Positions 36,296 to 45,453 of a stretch of 64,000 nt of DNA are shown piece by piece. A program made the position numbers and the translations under genes. Below the pieces are notes generated by a model. The model searched no databases and was not told where the DNA came from. It saw only the letters and a list, made by a program, of their open reading frames with translations. The DNA is taken from assembly GCF_017114945.1 (NCBI RefSeq), contig NZ_JABXKQ010000044.1, forward strand, positions 1 to 64,000. Reading direction: 5' to 3'. The stretch's first letter is position 1; the number at the start of each line of letters is the position of its first letter. The stretch comes from Nostoc sp. JL34. Lineage in GTDB: Bacteria; Cyanobacteriota; Cyanobacteriia; Cyanobacteriales; Nostocaceae.

Positions 36296-38938
36296 ATGGA
36301 AGTTTACTGCACTCGTCCAAATTGCCCAAACCCAGAAAATACTATTTCAAGCGAATATTTAAATTCAAACAATGCAAAACAAGAAATATATTGTTGTATT
36401 TGTAATATGCCATTGATTTTGCAGGAGCGTTTTGTAGCCCTAAGTTTTTTAGGAAGCGGCGGATTTGGTAGAACTTTTAAAGCACAGGATCTGCACTTCC
36501 CATATAAAAAGCGTGTAATTAAACAGTTGCATCCCATAACTAATCATGGACAAATATTAACTTCAAAAGACCTCAAACAGAGAGAAGAAATGTTTAGGAA
36601 AGAAGCAATCACTTTGGAAAATCTCTGTCATGCACGAATTCCCAGACTTTTAGATTTTTTTACTAAGGATGTTGAGGCAACAACAGGCCATGTGCAGAGT
36701 TTTTTTTACTTGGTACAGGATTATATCGAAGGAGAAAATTTAGATAAGGAACTCAATTATCGATTAAGTCGTCCAGAGCCGAGAAAATTTTTAGAGCATG
36801 AAGTTATAAACATTCTAAAAGAAATTCTGAATATACTTAAGTATATCCATAATCCTGACGATACTAACGGAGTTATATATATCCATAGAGATATTAAGCC
36901 TGCTAATATCATGCGCTCTAGTACAAATAATAGGCTATATCTAATAGATTTTGGTGCAGTTAAACAGATATTGCAAGGATTAGAGGTTGAGACAACATCT
37001 ATAGTGCTAGATTCGCGTTTTGCACCGCCTGAGCAATTCCGTGGTCATAAATTATCTCCTGCATCAGATTTATACGCCACAGCCACAACTTGTCTGTGTT
37101 TGCTAACAGGAAATAAAAATCCTAATCAACTTCTTGAAGAGTCATCTTTGAGAGATATTGTCACAGTGAGTGATCAGAATTTTGCAAAAGCTTTAGACAT
37201 GATGCTCAAACACAGATCAATAGATCGTCCTCAGTCTGCTCAAGAGGTTCTTAATATTCTGTCTGGTGAACCTGATGCAGATTCGCTTGCTACTCAAATA
37301 CCTGATTCAGACCCGCCTCCTCAACCAAGAATGTTGAGCAAGTTTCTTGATTGGGTGAGGCAACTTCCTAGACGCTGGCGTTTGATAATAAGCTTAGGCT
37401 TTTCGTTTTTATTAGGAATAGCGATCGCAGTTGCTTTCTATTTTATATTTATTTATAGACAAACAGTGCCACCACCACCTTTTGCTAACTATTTTAGTAG
37501 AGGAGAAGAATCTTTTATTACTCAACTCAAGGCAAACTCTAATAAGCCAATTTGCACAGAAGCTTACAATTTGAAACAAGAAGGAATCAATGCTTTTAAA
37601 AATGCTAGCTTATCCCGTAAAACAGAGGATTTCAAAAATGCTGATAATTTCTTCACACAATCTATAAATAAATCTAATCCAGATCCTAATGTAGTAGAAC
37701 CCAGCCCAAATCGTTGTATAGTTGATCCGGAAACATTTATTTACCAATACAACTCTAAGGTTGCTCAAACTGTATCAGCTCATAATGGTAGTCTGCCAAC
37801 AATTGCAGTTGCTATTCCAAGTGAGTCAGACGTTGATATGTCACTAGAAATACTACGTGGTGTAGCCCAAGTTTTAAAAGAACAAAATACAAATACACCA
37901 TTGTTTCAAATAGTACTAGTGAAGGAAAATAATAACCTAATAAATAACGTAACAAAGATAGCTAACTATATCTCTAGTAATAATATTCCAGAAGAATTTG
38001 ATTATTTTAAGAATAGTCAAATTTTAGGAGTTATTGGTCGCTATACAAGCAGATATATTTGGGAAGCAGGAAGAATTTTTGGGGGACAACAACTTGTTCT
38101 GATTGCACCCACAAGTACCGCTATCAGAAAATTTTCTCCTATAACCTTACAACAAGATTTGCATCATTATGTTTTCCGCACAGCTTCCAATGATTCAATT
38201 GCAGCTAAAAATTTAGCTGAATATATGTGGGACGAGCTTAAGTTGAGGAAAGTACTGATTATTTACGAATCTACAGATCCTCATAGCAAATCTCTGACCG
38301 AAGAATTTCAAAATCAATTAATAAATAAATATGCAACTCAAGTTAATTACCAACTCTGCGATTTATCAGCATCCAATTTTAATAAAAACAATTGCATAAG
38401 CACGGTGAGAAATGCAGAAGCAGAAGAAAACGCTTTAATGTTAGCTCCTGGTTATATAACCTCAAAAAATATACTTAATATTGCTCAATTAGGAGCAAAG
38501 AGAAATTTTCAAATCCTCACAGGAGATGTTCTATATAAAAGACAAATATCAAATAGCCCTGAAATATCTAATAGCAAAATAATGCTTGCTGTTTTTTCTC
38601 ATGCAGATAAAGTTAAAGAGAATTTCAAGAGTCAAACTATAAATCTTTGGGGAATAAAAAAAGTTAGTTGGAGAACAATGACTTCGTATGACGCAGCGCA
38701 GGTATTTGTGAAAGCTTTGGGTGAAAATAGTAATCCAACTCGTCAAAATATATACGCTAAGTTAAATGATCCTAAGTTTTCTGCTCCAGGCGCTACTACA
38801 GAGGTAAGATTTGATGAAAATCACGATCGCAAAGTAGTCAAAGGTGTCGGCGTTTTAGTACAACTTAATCAAGGTGATCCTAATAGAGATGAATATGGTT
38901 TTACTCTTTGGGAAAGACCAGAAAGAAATAATCCCTAA
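36296..38938 (+). CDS. Transmembrane Ser/Thr kinase with periplasmic-binding-protein-like sensor
   Basis: 880 aa. A Cys-rich N-terminus that could be a zinc ribbon (C5, C10, C33, C36) precedes a kinase domain (about 45-330): GSGGFGRTFKA, VIKQL, HRDIKPANIM, LIDFGAVK, APPEQF, so catalytically complete. A Pro-rich linker and one membrane helix (about 362-390, IISLGFSFLLGIAIAVAFYF) lead to an extracytoplasmic part. Residues ~500-870 resemble type-I periplasmic binding proteins of the branched-chain amino-acid type (LPTIAVAIP, ILRGVAQVLKEQN, GVIGRYTS, LIAPTSTA, YVFRTASND). It therefore looks like a one-piece ligand receptor that signals by Ser/Thr phosphorylation. AT-rich compared with neighbours. 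An NB-ARC gene follows 56 bp downstream and may be co-transcribed. Confidence 0.85.
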   Translation: MEVYCTRPNCPNPENTISSEYLNSNNAKQEIYCCICNMPLILQERFVALSFLGSGGFGRTFKAQDLHFPYKKRVIKQLHPITNHGQILTSKDLKQREEMFRKEAITLENLCHARIPRLLDFFTKDVEATTGHVQSFFYLVQDYIEGENLDKELNYRLSRPEPRKFLEHEVINILKEILNILKYIHNPDDTNGVIYIHRDIKPANIMRSSTNNRLYLIDFGAVKQILQGLEVETTSIVLDSRFAPPEQFRGHKLSPASDLYATATTCLCLLTGNKNPNQLLEESSLRDIVTVSDQNFAKALDMMLKHRSIDRPQSAQEVLNILSGEPDADSLATQIPDSDPPPQPRMLSKFLDWVRQLPRRWRLIISLGFSFLLGIAIAVAFYFIFIYRQTVPPPPFANYFSRGEESFITQLKANSNKPICTEAYNLKQEGINAFKNASLSRKTEDFKNADNFFTQSINKSNPDPNVVEPSPNRCIVDPETFIYQYNSKVAQTVSAHNGSLPTIAVAIPSESDVDMSLEILRGVAQVLKEQNTNTPLFQIVLVKENNNLINNVTKIANYISSNNIPEEFDYFKNSQILGVIGRYTSRYIWEAGRIFGGQQLVLIAPTSTAIRKFSPITLQQDLHHYVFRTASNDSIAAKNLAEYMWDELKLRKVLIIYESTDPHSKSLTEEFQNQLINKYATQVNYQLCDLSASNFNKNNCISTVRNAEAEENALMLAPGYITSKNILNIAQLGAKRNFQILTGDVLYKRQISNSPEISNSKIMLAVFSHADKVKENFKSQTINLWGIKKVSWRTMTSYDAAQVFVKALGENSNPTRQNIYAKLNDPKFSAPGATTEVRFDENHDRKVVKGVGVLVQLNQGDPNRDEYGFTLWERPERNNP

Positions 38939-38994
38939 AAAGACGTATAAACTGTCAATGTAACAATGTAAATTTTTACAAAAACTTGAAATAT

Positions 38995-40584
38995 ATGCCT
39001 GAACGCTTTTCTCTCAAAGCCTCTCAACGTGGAAAAAAACTCGTCAAGGAAGCATGGAAGAGGTTAATTATGGCACACGGAACGACGATTGCAAGTGCTT
39101 CAGATATGAATGAAATATTTCTTAGAGAAGCAAGTAAGATTTTACAACCAGATAAAAACTGGGATAATGTTTCAGAAGAGCATTGTGCTGTATCTAAAGC
39201 TACTTTGAAACGCTTTCGGGAAGCAAAGGAGCGTATTACTGGTTCTACTTTTAAGATTTTTTGTCAAGTGTTGAACTTGAACTGGGAAGATGTAGCAGAA
39301 AATGAAGCAGATACTAATAGGGATTTGAGCGAAGCACCTCCTCCTATTAATTTTTACGGACGTATCCAAGAGTTAGCTGAACTTCAGCAATTGCTTATCC
39401 AAAAAGGTTGTCGGTTAATTCTTATTCACGGGATGGGAGGAATTGGAAAAAGTGCCTTAGCTCGCCATTTAGGAGATAGAGTTGCTGACAAATATGAGCG
39501 TTTAATCTGGCTTTCTCTGGAATCATCGCCACCATTTCAAAAAATATTGATCAAACTGGTACAATTTTTATCTAAAGGTGAACAAGAAGAAGGTGATATT
39601 TACCAACTCATGCAGTATCTACAACATCAAAAATGTTTAATAGTGCTGGATGCTTGGGAAGACATTATCGAAAATTATAGCGAAGATTATATAAAATATA
39701 ATTTCTTAGTAGAGAGAGTTGCTAAAGAATCCCACAAAAGCTGTTTATTATTACTTAGTAGAAGAAAACCTGACAATATTGCAATATTAGAAGGAAAATT
39801 TGTTTCATCTAAAAAATTGTTACCTCTCATCAAAAAAGACGTAAAAGAATTTTTAAGTGCGGAAGGTTTATTTGGTACAGATATTGAACTAGAGAAATTT
39901 AGTGAACGTTATAACAATCCGTGGATACTTAAGAGAATTATACAAAGCATTCATAATGTCTTTAATGGTGATATATCACCATTTATAAATAATGGTGAAG
40001 TTACAACTGTTATTGATGAATTAACCACTGGTTTTTTAAATCAGCAATTTAAAAGACTTTCACAAGCAGAAATAAATCTGATCTATTGGGTAGGTATCAG
40101 ACGCAATACAGCCTTATGGAATCAATTAGTACAAGATAGTAAGCAATTTTTAACTTATCAGCAGTTATTTGAAACTGGAAATAATTTAATTATAAAGCAT
40201 TCTTTAATGACTAAAAATACAGAAGAAGTTTCAGTAATCTATATATTAGAACCAGTTATTTTAAAATATAGTAATGATAGATTTATCGCAGAAAATTATG
40301 CACAGATTGACCAAGTTTTTCAAAATAGTATCATTAATGGTTGTGAACTATTTATTACTCATGCTTTCATTACAGGCTACCCAAAAGATGAAGAACTTAA
40401 TCAGGAACAAATGAGGCGGATTGTTAAACCCATTGAAAAAATGCTATTGGTTAACTTTCGTAGTCAGCAGCAACTTGAAAATCAACTGAAAAAAGTTTTG
40501 TCACTATTGGAAGATAAAGGATTGTCTCAAGGATATGCTTCTCAAAATGTTTCACATTTGATTTCGGCTAGCAAACAAATTTAG
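38995..40584 (+). CDS. NB-ARC (STAND) ATPase with cyanobacterial HTH-like N-terminus
   Basis: 529 aa from ATG 38995; an in-frame TTG at 38986 is possible. The N-terminal ~100 residues (LKASQRGKKLVKEAW ... SKATLKRFREAKERITGSTFKIFCQVLNLNWEDVAE) match an HTH-like module common at the start of cyanobacterial NB-ARC proteins. The ATPase has FYGRIQELAEL, Walker A GMGGIGKS (146-153) and Walker B CLIVLDAWED (214-223). A winged-helix-like region follows, and the protein ends without clear TPR or WD40 repeats, shorter than typical relatives. Placed 56 bp behind the receptor kinase on the same strand, so a joint pathway is plausible. The right 75-bp repeat begins 10 bp after the stop. Confidence 0.82.
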   Translation: MPERFSLKASQRGKKLVKEAWKRLIMAHGTTIASASDMNEIFLREASKILQPDKNWDNVSEEHCAVSKATLKRFREAKERITGSTFKIFCQVLNLNWEDVAENEADTNRDLSEAPPPINFYGRIQELAELQQLLIQKGCRLILIHGMGGIGKSALARHLGDRVADKYERLIWLSLESSPPFQKILIKLVQFLSKGEQEEGDIYQLMQYLQHQKCLIVLDAWEDIIENYSEDYIKYNFLVERVAKESHKSCLLLLSRRKPDNIAILEGKFVSSKKLLPLIKKDVKEFLSAEGLFGTDIELEKFSERYNNPWILKRIIQSIHNVFNGDISPFINNGEVTTVIDELTTGFLNQQFKRLSQAEINLIYWVGIRRNTALWNQLVQDSKQFLTYQQLFETGNNLIIKHSLMTKNTEEVSVIYILEPVILKYSNDRFIAENYAQIDQVFQNSIINGCELFITHAFITGYPKDEELNQEQMRRIVKPIEKMLLVNFRSQQQLENQLKKVLSLLEDKGLSQGYASQNVSHLISASKQI

Positions 40585-40594
40585 CTAAGTAACA

Positions 40595-40669
40595 GGTAGC
40601 TTAACTGAACTTTTCTCTAAGCTAAAACTGAGGTTTGAATTCGTATCTGCTTTAATGGAAAATTTTCAA
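40595..40669. repeat. 75-bp direct repeat, right copy
   Basis: Begins GGTAGCTTAACTGAACTTTT; same order and orientation as 30898-30972 with about 11 differences. It follows the NB-ARC stop codon almost directly. Confidence 0.85.
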
Positions 40670-40824
40670 TTGTAAATTGCAGCATCAAATGAACTTTTAA
40701 TTCAAAAAATGCTTTAAAATATAGGTAGTCAGTTTATGCTTCATTCAAGTTTTTTGAATTAAAATATCATGTAGGGGATAGAGAGAGAAGCAAAGACTAT
40801 GATGATTTTATCCTTGTAAAAAGA

Positions 40825-40995
40825 TCACAAAAACTCAGTTTCGCAGAAAGTTTTTAACAAATCGATACAGTTAGCGATCGCTTCTAAATGAGCAATTTCA
40901 TAGGCATGTGTATTTTGTGTGGGAAATGCCAAACACCCAGCACGCCCAACATGCTCAAATTTCATGGTAATTGAAGCATCACTACCAAACCCATT
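40825..40995 (-). pseudogene. C-terminal remnant of an M42-type peptidase
   Basis: The minus-strand frame ends at TGA 40825 and reads GFGSDASITMKFEHVGRAGC, then LAFPTQNTHAYEIAHLEAIANCI. This resembles the C-terminal active-site region of M42 aminopeptidase-like proteins (GSDAS ... NTHGYE). Only about 55 codons remain; an in-frame TAG lies just upstream and the rest of the gene is gone. It sits right beside the right edge of the repeat-bracketed block, as if the block's arrival or another rearrangement removed the body of the gene. Confidence 0.6.
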
Positions 40996-41008
40996 CTATA
41001 CAGTTCGT

Positions 41009-42052
41009 TTAATTTTCAACTGTTGTATGAGACAATCGCGCATCAACAACCCGACCTACTGATAGGAGTGCTGACCTTTTTTGTTGACGCTTCAGCACTG
41101 CTACCGCACCAAAAGCACCAAGGGCTAAAATCCCCAAATTGATCGTAGGTTCAGGGACAGACTTAGCATCAATCGCCGCCAGTGCAGTATCTGCTATCAC
41201 CTGATGAACAGCGCTTGTTGGGTGGAAGCTGTCCCAGATGAGAAATTTGTTGTTACCTGGATCACATATATCTAGCCTAGATAGACAAGACTCGGTTACA
41301 TTCGTAAAACCTAATGCGCTTGCTTGATTAAATAAAGAATAAGTATCAACAGAGATGATGTTGAGATTTGGGTTTTGATTCAAAGCGTTTACCGTTTGTG
41401 CTAAACCTAAGTTAAACTCACTACTCGATTTACTAAGGGTTGTAGGGTTGCGATTATCAATTTTAGCTGCTGGTAGCTGTCCCAAATCTGGCAAGTTAAA
41501 TACCAAAATATTTTTCGCACCGACTCCTACCAAAGTATTCAACGCCAAAGATATATTACTGATTGGCGTAGTCGAATCTTCAGGATTAAGAAAAAAGAAA
41601 TCATTCGCACCTCCCCACAATGTATAAAGTGCATCTGGATCGGCAGTTTGATTATTTGCTTGCAGAGTTCCAGCAAAACCAAGGACTTGTTTGAGTACTC
41701 CCGGCAAATTTGGATTGGGAACGACAGCATTACCTAGACCAGAGCTAGCACCACCGAAAGCGAAGTTTATCCCTTGGGTAGGAATAGTAGTAAAATTCAG
41801 ATCAGTCAATAAAGTGGGCTTTAATCCTAGCTGATCTCCAAGATAATCTACCCAGATCGGCCCATCGGAAAAACGTCCTTCAAAGTAAGGTGGGCTTTGA
41901 GGGTATGTTTTATTCGTAGCATTGTATATATTGCCTGTATCAGAAAGACTATCGCCAAATACATAAAGCTGATCAAAACTCGCAGCCGAGGCTTTGGTCG
42001 GCAACATGAAAGAAAATAGAACAAATCCGACTGCGATCGCTTGTTTTTTCAT
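41009..42052 (-). CDS. PEP-CTERM GDSL/SGNH lipase-like hydrolase
   Basis: 347 aa from ATG 42052 (MKKQAIAVGFVLFSFML). The 32 residues upstream of it in the open frame would bury the signal peptide and are rejected. GDSL family blocks: FGDSLSDTGN with the nucleophilic Ser, GGANDFF, and DSFHPTSAVH with the catalytic Asp-His. The PEP-CTERM signal VPEPTINLGILALGAFGAVAVLKRQQKRS is present but is followed by about 20 more residues (ALLSVGRVVDARLSHTTVEN), unlike normal PEP-CTERM proteins. Likely an exported esterase/lipase processed by exosortase, if the extension does not interfere. Confidence 0.85.
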   Translation of the reverse strand: MKKQAIAVGFVLFSFMLPTKASAASFDQLYVFGDSLSDTGNIYNATNKTYPQSPPYFEGRFSDGPIWVDYLGDQLGLKPTLLTDLNFTTIPTQGINFAFGGASSGLGNAVVPNPNLPGVLKQVLGFAGTLQANNQTADPDALYTLWGGANDFFFLNPEDSTTPISNISLALNTLVGVGAKNILVFNLPDLGQLPAAKIDNRNPTTLSKSSSEFNLGLAQTVNALNQNPNLNIISVDTYSLFNQASALGFTNVTESCLSRLDICDPGNNKFLIWDSFHPTSAVHQVIADTALAAIDAKSVPEPTINLGILALGAFGAVAVLKRQQKRSALLSVGRVVDARLSHTTVEN

Positions 42053-42373
42053 ATTTGCTTTATCTGTGTTATTTCTTAGTCTGTTTAAAAGTAAGCAAAG
42101 GGCGATATTACAACTCGTCTTTTCTTCAGTTACTTCAAAACCAGGCATATTTAATGAGTTAATTTACGTCATTGTACTTAACTATGCCTCAAAAATTCAT
42201 CAAACATAAGTAAAAACGCTGTAAATACTTAAATTTACATTTTCTTGATAAAAAATCGGTGCATTACAAAGAAATAGCAAAATTTCCATACTAGAGATGG
42301 AATTACCCACTTTTATGCTAGCTAGCGATCAACTAACCGGAAGAGAATTGCGTAACCCTTCGTAGACATCCCT

Positions 42374-43768
42374 TTAACTTCGCTTTAATTTCAAAGCCTC
42401 AGCAGCCGATACACCCTCACCCTGAGTGCCGAAATACCACAAAGCTATAGCAGCTTCAGCACGAGTTACTGGTTTTTTGGGTTGAAACAGAGTCGTATAA
42501 CCAAACACCCGCCGAATATTCGATTGTTCGCTATTCTGGTAATCAGCCAACACTGCTCTTAAAGCTTTGGGGTCAATTCGCGCTGCATCTTGGAAACCCC
42601 AGGTTTGTTTGACCGTATCTAAGTTAGCAGAGGGTAAAGCTTGGCGAGTATCTAGGGGTAATTTCCACAGCAGTAACTGTTCCCGCGTTAAGGGTGCATC
42701 AGGACGAAATAAAACTACTGTAGAATCTCCAGACAAAGGACTAGGAATTAACCCAGCTTCCGCTAATCCCTGAATTGCTGGAAAATCAGGGTCTTTTGCT
42801 GACACATCACTAAAAGCTGGTTGAGCACTTTCTGACGCCAAGCGAATTTGTTTAGCTGGATTGCTGACATGCATGGCATTGTTAGCAGCAATTAGCCAAC
42901 GGGCATATTCCCGATGTGTGACGATTTTACTGGGTTCAAACTGGTTAGTTCTAGTAGTAGAGTTGCTCTTAGTTGCCTCTGGTTCTATAGACAAAACACC
43001 TAATGCAGCTAAGTCTTGGATGTGTTGCCGCCATTCTTGCGGTGCCTTGTTAAGATCGTTGAATACCTGAGATTCAATTGTGGCTGTAGGGATTGTTTGG
43101 TTATTAGCCGTGCTTGGTGGCTGTGCTGCCAAGTTTGCAGGTGGTATCGGGCCAATGAACTGTGGATCTCCAGTTTGAGGAACCGCGTTAGTAGTTTCGT
43201 TAGGATTTGTAGTTGGAGTAGGTTGTGCCGTTGTAGTACTATTCGGTACGGACTCAATCAGTAATTCAGTGGCTGTTTGAGGTTGATTGGGTGTGGCGTT
43301 AGTAACTGATTTAGGCTGAATAGAAACCTTCAACAGCAAATCGTTACGACGGGCCTCAAAAGCACCTCCCGCATCATCTGTTGGCTGTTGCAAAATCTGC
43401 CAGTTATTTGTTTGAAACTGAGTGCGATAAAAGCTAGCAATAAAGTTGCTGGGATCAGAACTCAACCAACGAGTTGAGATTTTGTTGTCTGAACCGCTAG
43501 CAGGTGTAACTTCCTGTAGTTTGGCATTGGAATATAGTGGAATATCTTTAGGAAAATCAGCTGGTAACTGAACTGTTGATTGGTTTTGCTGTGCTTGCGG
43601 TTGGTTAACCTGAGATTCTCCAAAGACAACTGGATTGCTTTGCAGCTTCGGATCTGCCGCCAAAGATTGCTCAAGGTTTTTGGCGACTGGACTGTTAGCA
43701 CAGGCTGTTAAGGAAGTGAGTAGAACAGCCCAAATTAGAAATACAGCTGGACGTTTACAGGGAAGCAC
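42374..43768 (-). CDS. SLH-domain lipoprotein
   Basis: 464 aa. Lipoprotein signal with lipobox LTSLTAC (Cys at about 23). The N-terminal globular part (about 65-165: FPKDIPLYSNAKLQEV ... FYRTQFQTNNWQIL) is followed by a Gln/Pro/Thr/Asn-rich linker (about 165-225), then SLH-type repeats (about 230-450: DLNKAPQEWRQHIQDLAALGVL, ITHREYARWL-like, FSDVSAKDPDFPAIQGLAEAGLI, PKKPVTRAEAAIALWYFG). Probably anchored in a membrane by lipid and to the cell wall by SLH domains. A cyanobacterial envelope protein; no enzymatic motif. Confidence 0.82.
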   Translation of the reverse strand: MLPCKRPAVFLIWAVLLTSLTACANSPVAKNLEQSLAADPKLQSNPVVFGESQVNQPQAQQNQSTVQLPADFPKDIPLYSNAKLQEVTPASGSDNKISTRWLSSDPSNFIASFYRTQFQTNNWQILQQPTDDAGGAFEARRNDLLLKVSIQPKSVTNATPNQPQTATELLIESVPNSTTTAQPTPTTNPNETTNAVPQTGDPQFIGPIPPANLAAQPPSTANNQTIPTATIESQVFNDLNKAPQEWRQHIQDLAALGVLSIEPEATKSNSTTRTNQFEPSKIVTHREYARWLIAANNAMHVSNPAKQIRLASESAQPAFSDVSAKDPDFPAIQGLAEAGLIPSPLSGDSTVVLFRPDAPLTREQLLLWKLPLDTRQALPSANLDTVKQTWGFQDAARIDPKALRAVLADYQNSEQSNIRRVFGYTTLFQPKKPVTRAEAAIALWYFGTQGEGVSAAEALKLKRS

Positions 43769-45453
43769 AGGAAATCACAAGTTGAGTTTCAATTCCTACC
43801 CTAGCGCAGACTGTTCATTAAATGGGATTGGGGATTGGAGATTAGGAAGTAAAAGCTGGGAAACCGAGGAGAATCGAATGTCACCTCTGCTGGTTTGCTT
43901 CTTATATCACCAAAAGACACTACCGACTCACTGCGTCTTCTTCGTAAATGTCTCTGTTGGTGATGATGATATCTTCAAAAATGAGTAAACGGTAGCAAAA
44001 GCTACCGTATTGTCTTCGTTTTACAGCCATTAGGTTTTGATAATTCCCATGCTTATTTATAGAATTCCCTAAAATTATGGAAAACTAACATTTTCGGAAA
44101 AAAAACACAAATAAACCTGGAATACTTGTGATGTAACAGTTTTATTGCTTTAATGCTTGAAGCTGGTACTCCATCACAGGGATGATCACAGATTAAAGGA
44201 GTTCGTAGTAAGCACTAAAGTGCTTCAATAATGAGGGCTAAAGCCACCGACTACGAACTGATCAAAGTTAATGTGGCAGACTACTAGATTGAGAATCCAT
44301 TTTTCAGATAGTTCTCTAAATATCCAAGTTGTAGAGCGGATAACTGTTCGAGAACTTGCCAAAGAACTGTTTAGCTATCAAAAGCTTTAATCTCCTTCCA
44401 GATGCACTAAGTTAATGCAAAGCCTACGCCAAGCAAATGAAGTGATAGACTAGGACTAAAGCCCCCCTTAGCCTCACCCAAGGGGGGAATGGATAAAGTT
44501 TGCTAACACTGCCTTCCAATCGATTTTGAAAATTATTCATCTGACGATGGTAAGCTGAGTAAGGCAATAGCTGGAAAATGCCAGTGTTAAGCAATTCAGG
44601 AACTTAGCGTAAGTTCGTTTCTTGGCGACTGAGGTCATAGGCAAAACAGCCAAGTGTCGCAGCAGTTTCCCTAGTATCTCTAAATTGATTTTCTGGGGAA
44701 AGTGCTACTTGTGCTGTAGTCAATAGTTTCTTTCTTGGCAGCCTCGAAAGCAGTGAGTGCTTCCTCTAAAAGTGCGTAGTTTACCGCCGTAGGCATCGCC
44801 TCTATATTATCCAAAGCTTTATCTCAGGCAACCCATCCCCTGTTGTTCTGGGATAGGGCAGTGGTTCTTAAAGGACAAGGCTGGGCACAGGGTGCGCTTC
44901 GCAAATTATGGAGGCAGTATACAGTCGGCTATGGCTGTTGTCCCAATCCGACTAATGATTGGGTAGAGGCAAAAAAGACACTTCATCGAATGCACTGGCG
45001 GTTGAGAAAACCCTCTACAAAGTTGGTCTGAACAGTTAACAGCTTCCTGATAGATTAGATACAATTAGCATCTACGTTTGGTTGGGCGTAGGCGTAGCGC
45101 GTCGTAGACATCGCTTATTCAAAGCGAGTACTCAAATTGACATAGGGCTGCACTAACCGATTTGATATAGCAATAACGTTTTCACCTGCTAACTCTGGCG
45201 AAAATTTTTGATTCAGGGCAAATTAAGACTTATATTCAAGGGGCTTGGGTGTTTCTTGGAGATAAAGTTAGCCAAAAAGGGGCAAAAGACTGAAAAAGAT
45301 CCGTCTGATGTCAAAAACGCAGATCGGAGAAGAGGATGAAAATCTAAAATAGATATTAAATTGAAGAAAAAACAACGACCATCGACAACCGTCAGTCCAT
45401 TTTACTTTCTGTAAAGCGTCACCGGGTTGTTACCAGTGCTGAAACACGATTAC
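43769..45453. other. 1.7-kb decayed region without intact genes
   Basis: Apart from a small hairpin (ACGGTAGC-AAAA-GCTACCGT, 43989-44008), heptad-type sequence near 43823-43843, a gene remnant (44604-44826) and GTAGGCGTAGCG-type dispersed-repeat sequence near 45090-45115, I see nothing supportable. A 62-codon frame at 44843-45031 has no recognisable features. The last ~150 bp should hold the sasA promoter. Confidence 0.5.
44604..44826 (-). pseudogene. Frameshifted remnant of an unidentified gene
   Basis: On the minus strand, one frame reads KALDNIEAMPTAVNYALLEE, then ALTAFEAAKKETID. A neighbouring frame then reads TTAQVALSPENQFRDTRETA, then ATLGCFAYDLSRQE, ending at TAA 44604. Both pieces look protein-like and join at AAGAAAGAAACTATTGACT, consistent with a single frameshift. 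The parent family is not recognised and no upstream part is left. Confidence 0.35.

Noticed and set aside
44843..45031. 62-codon frame upstream of sasA
   Set aside because: No start context or family resemblance; lies in a clearly decayed region.
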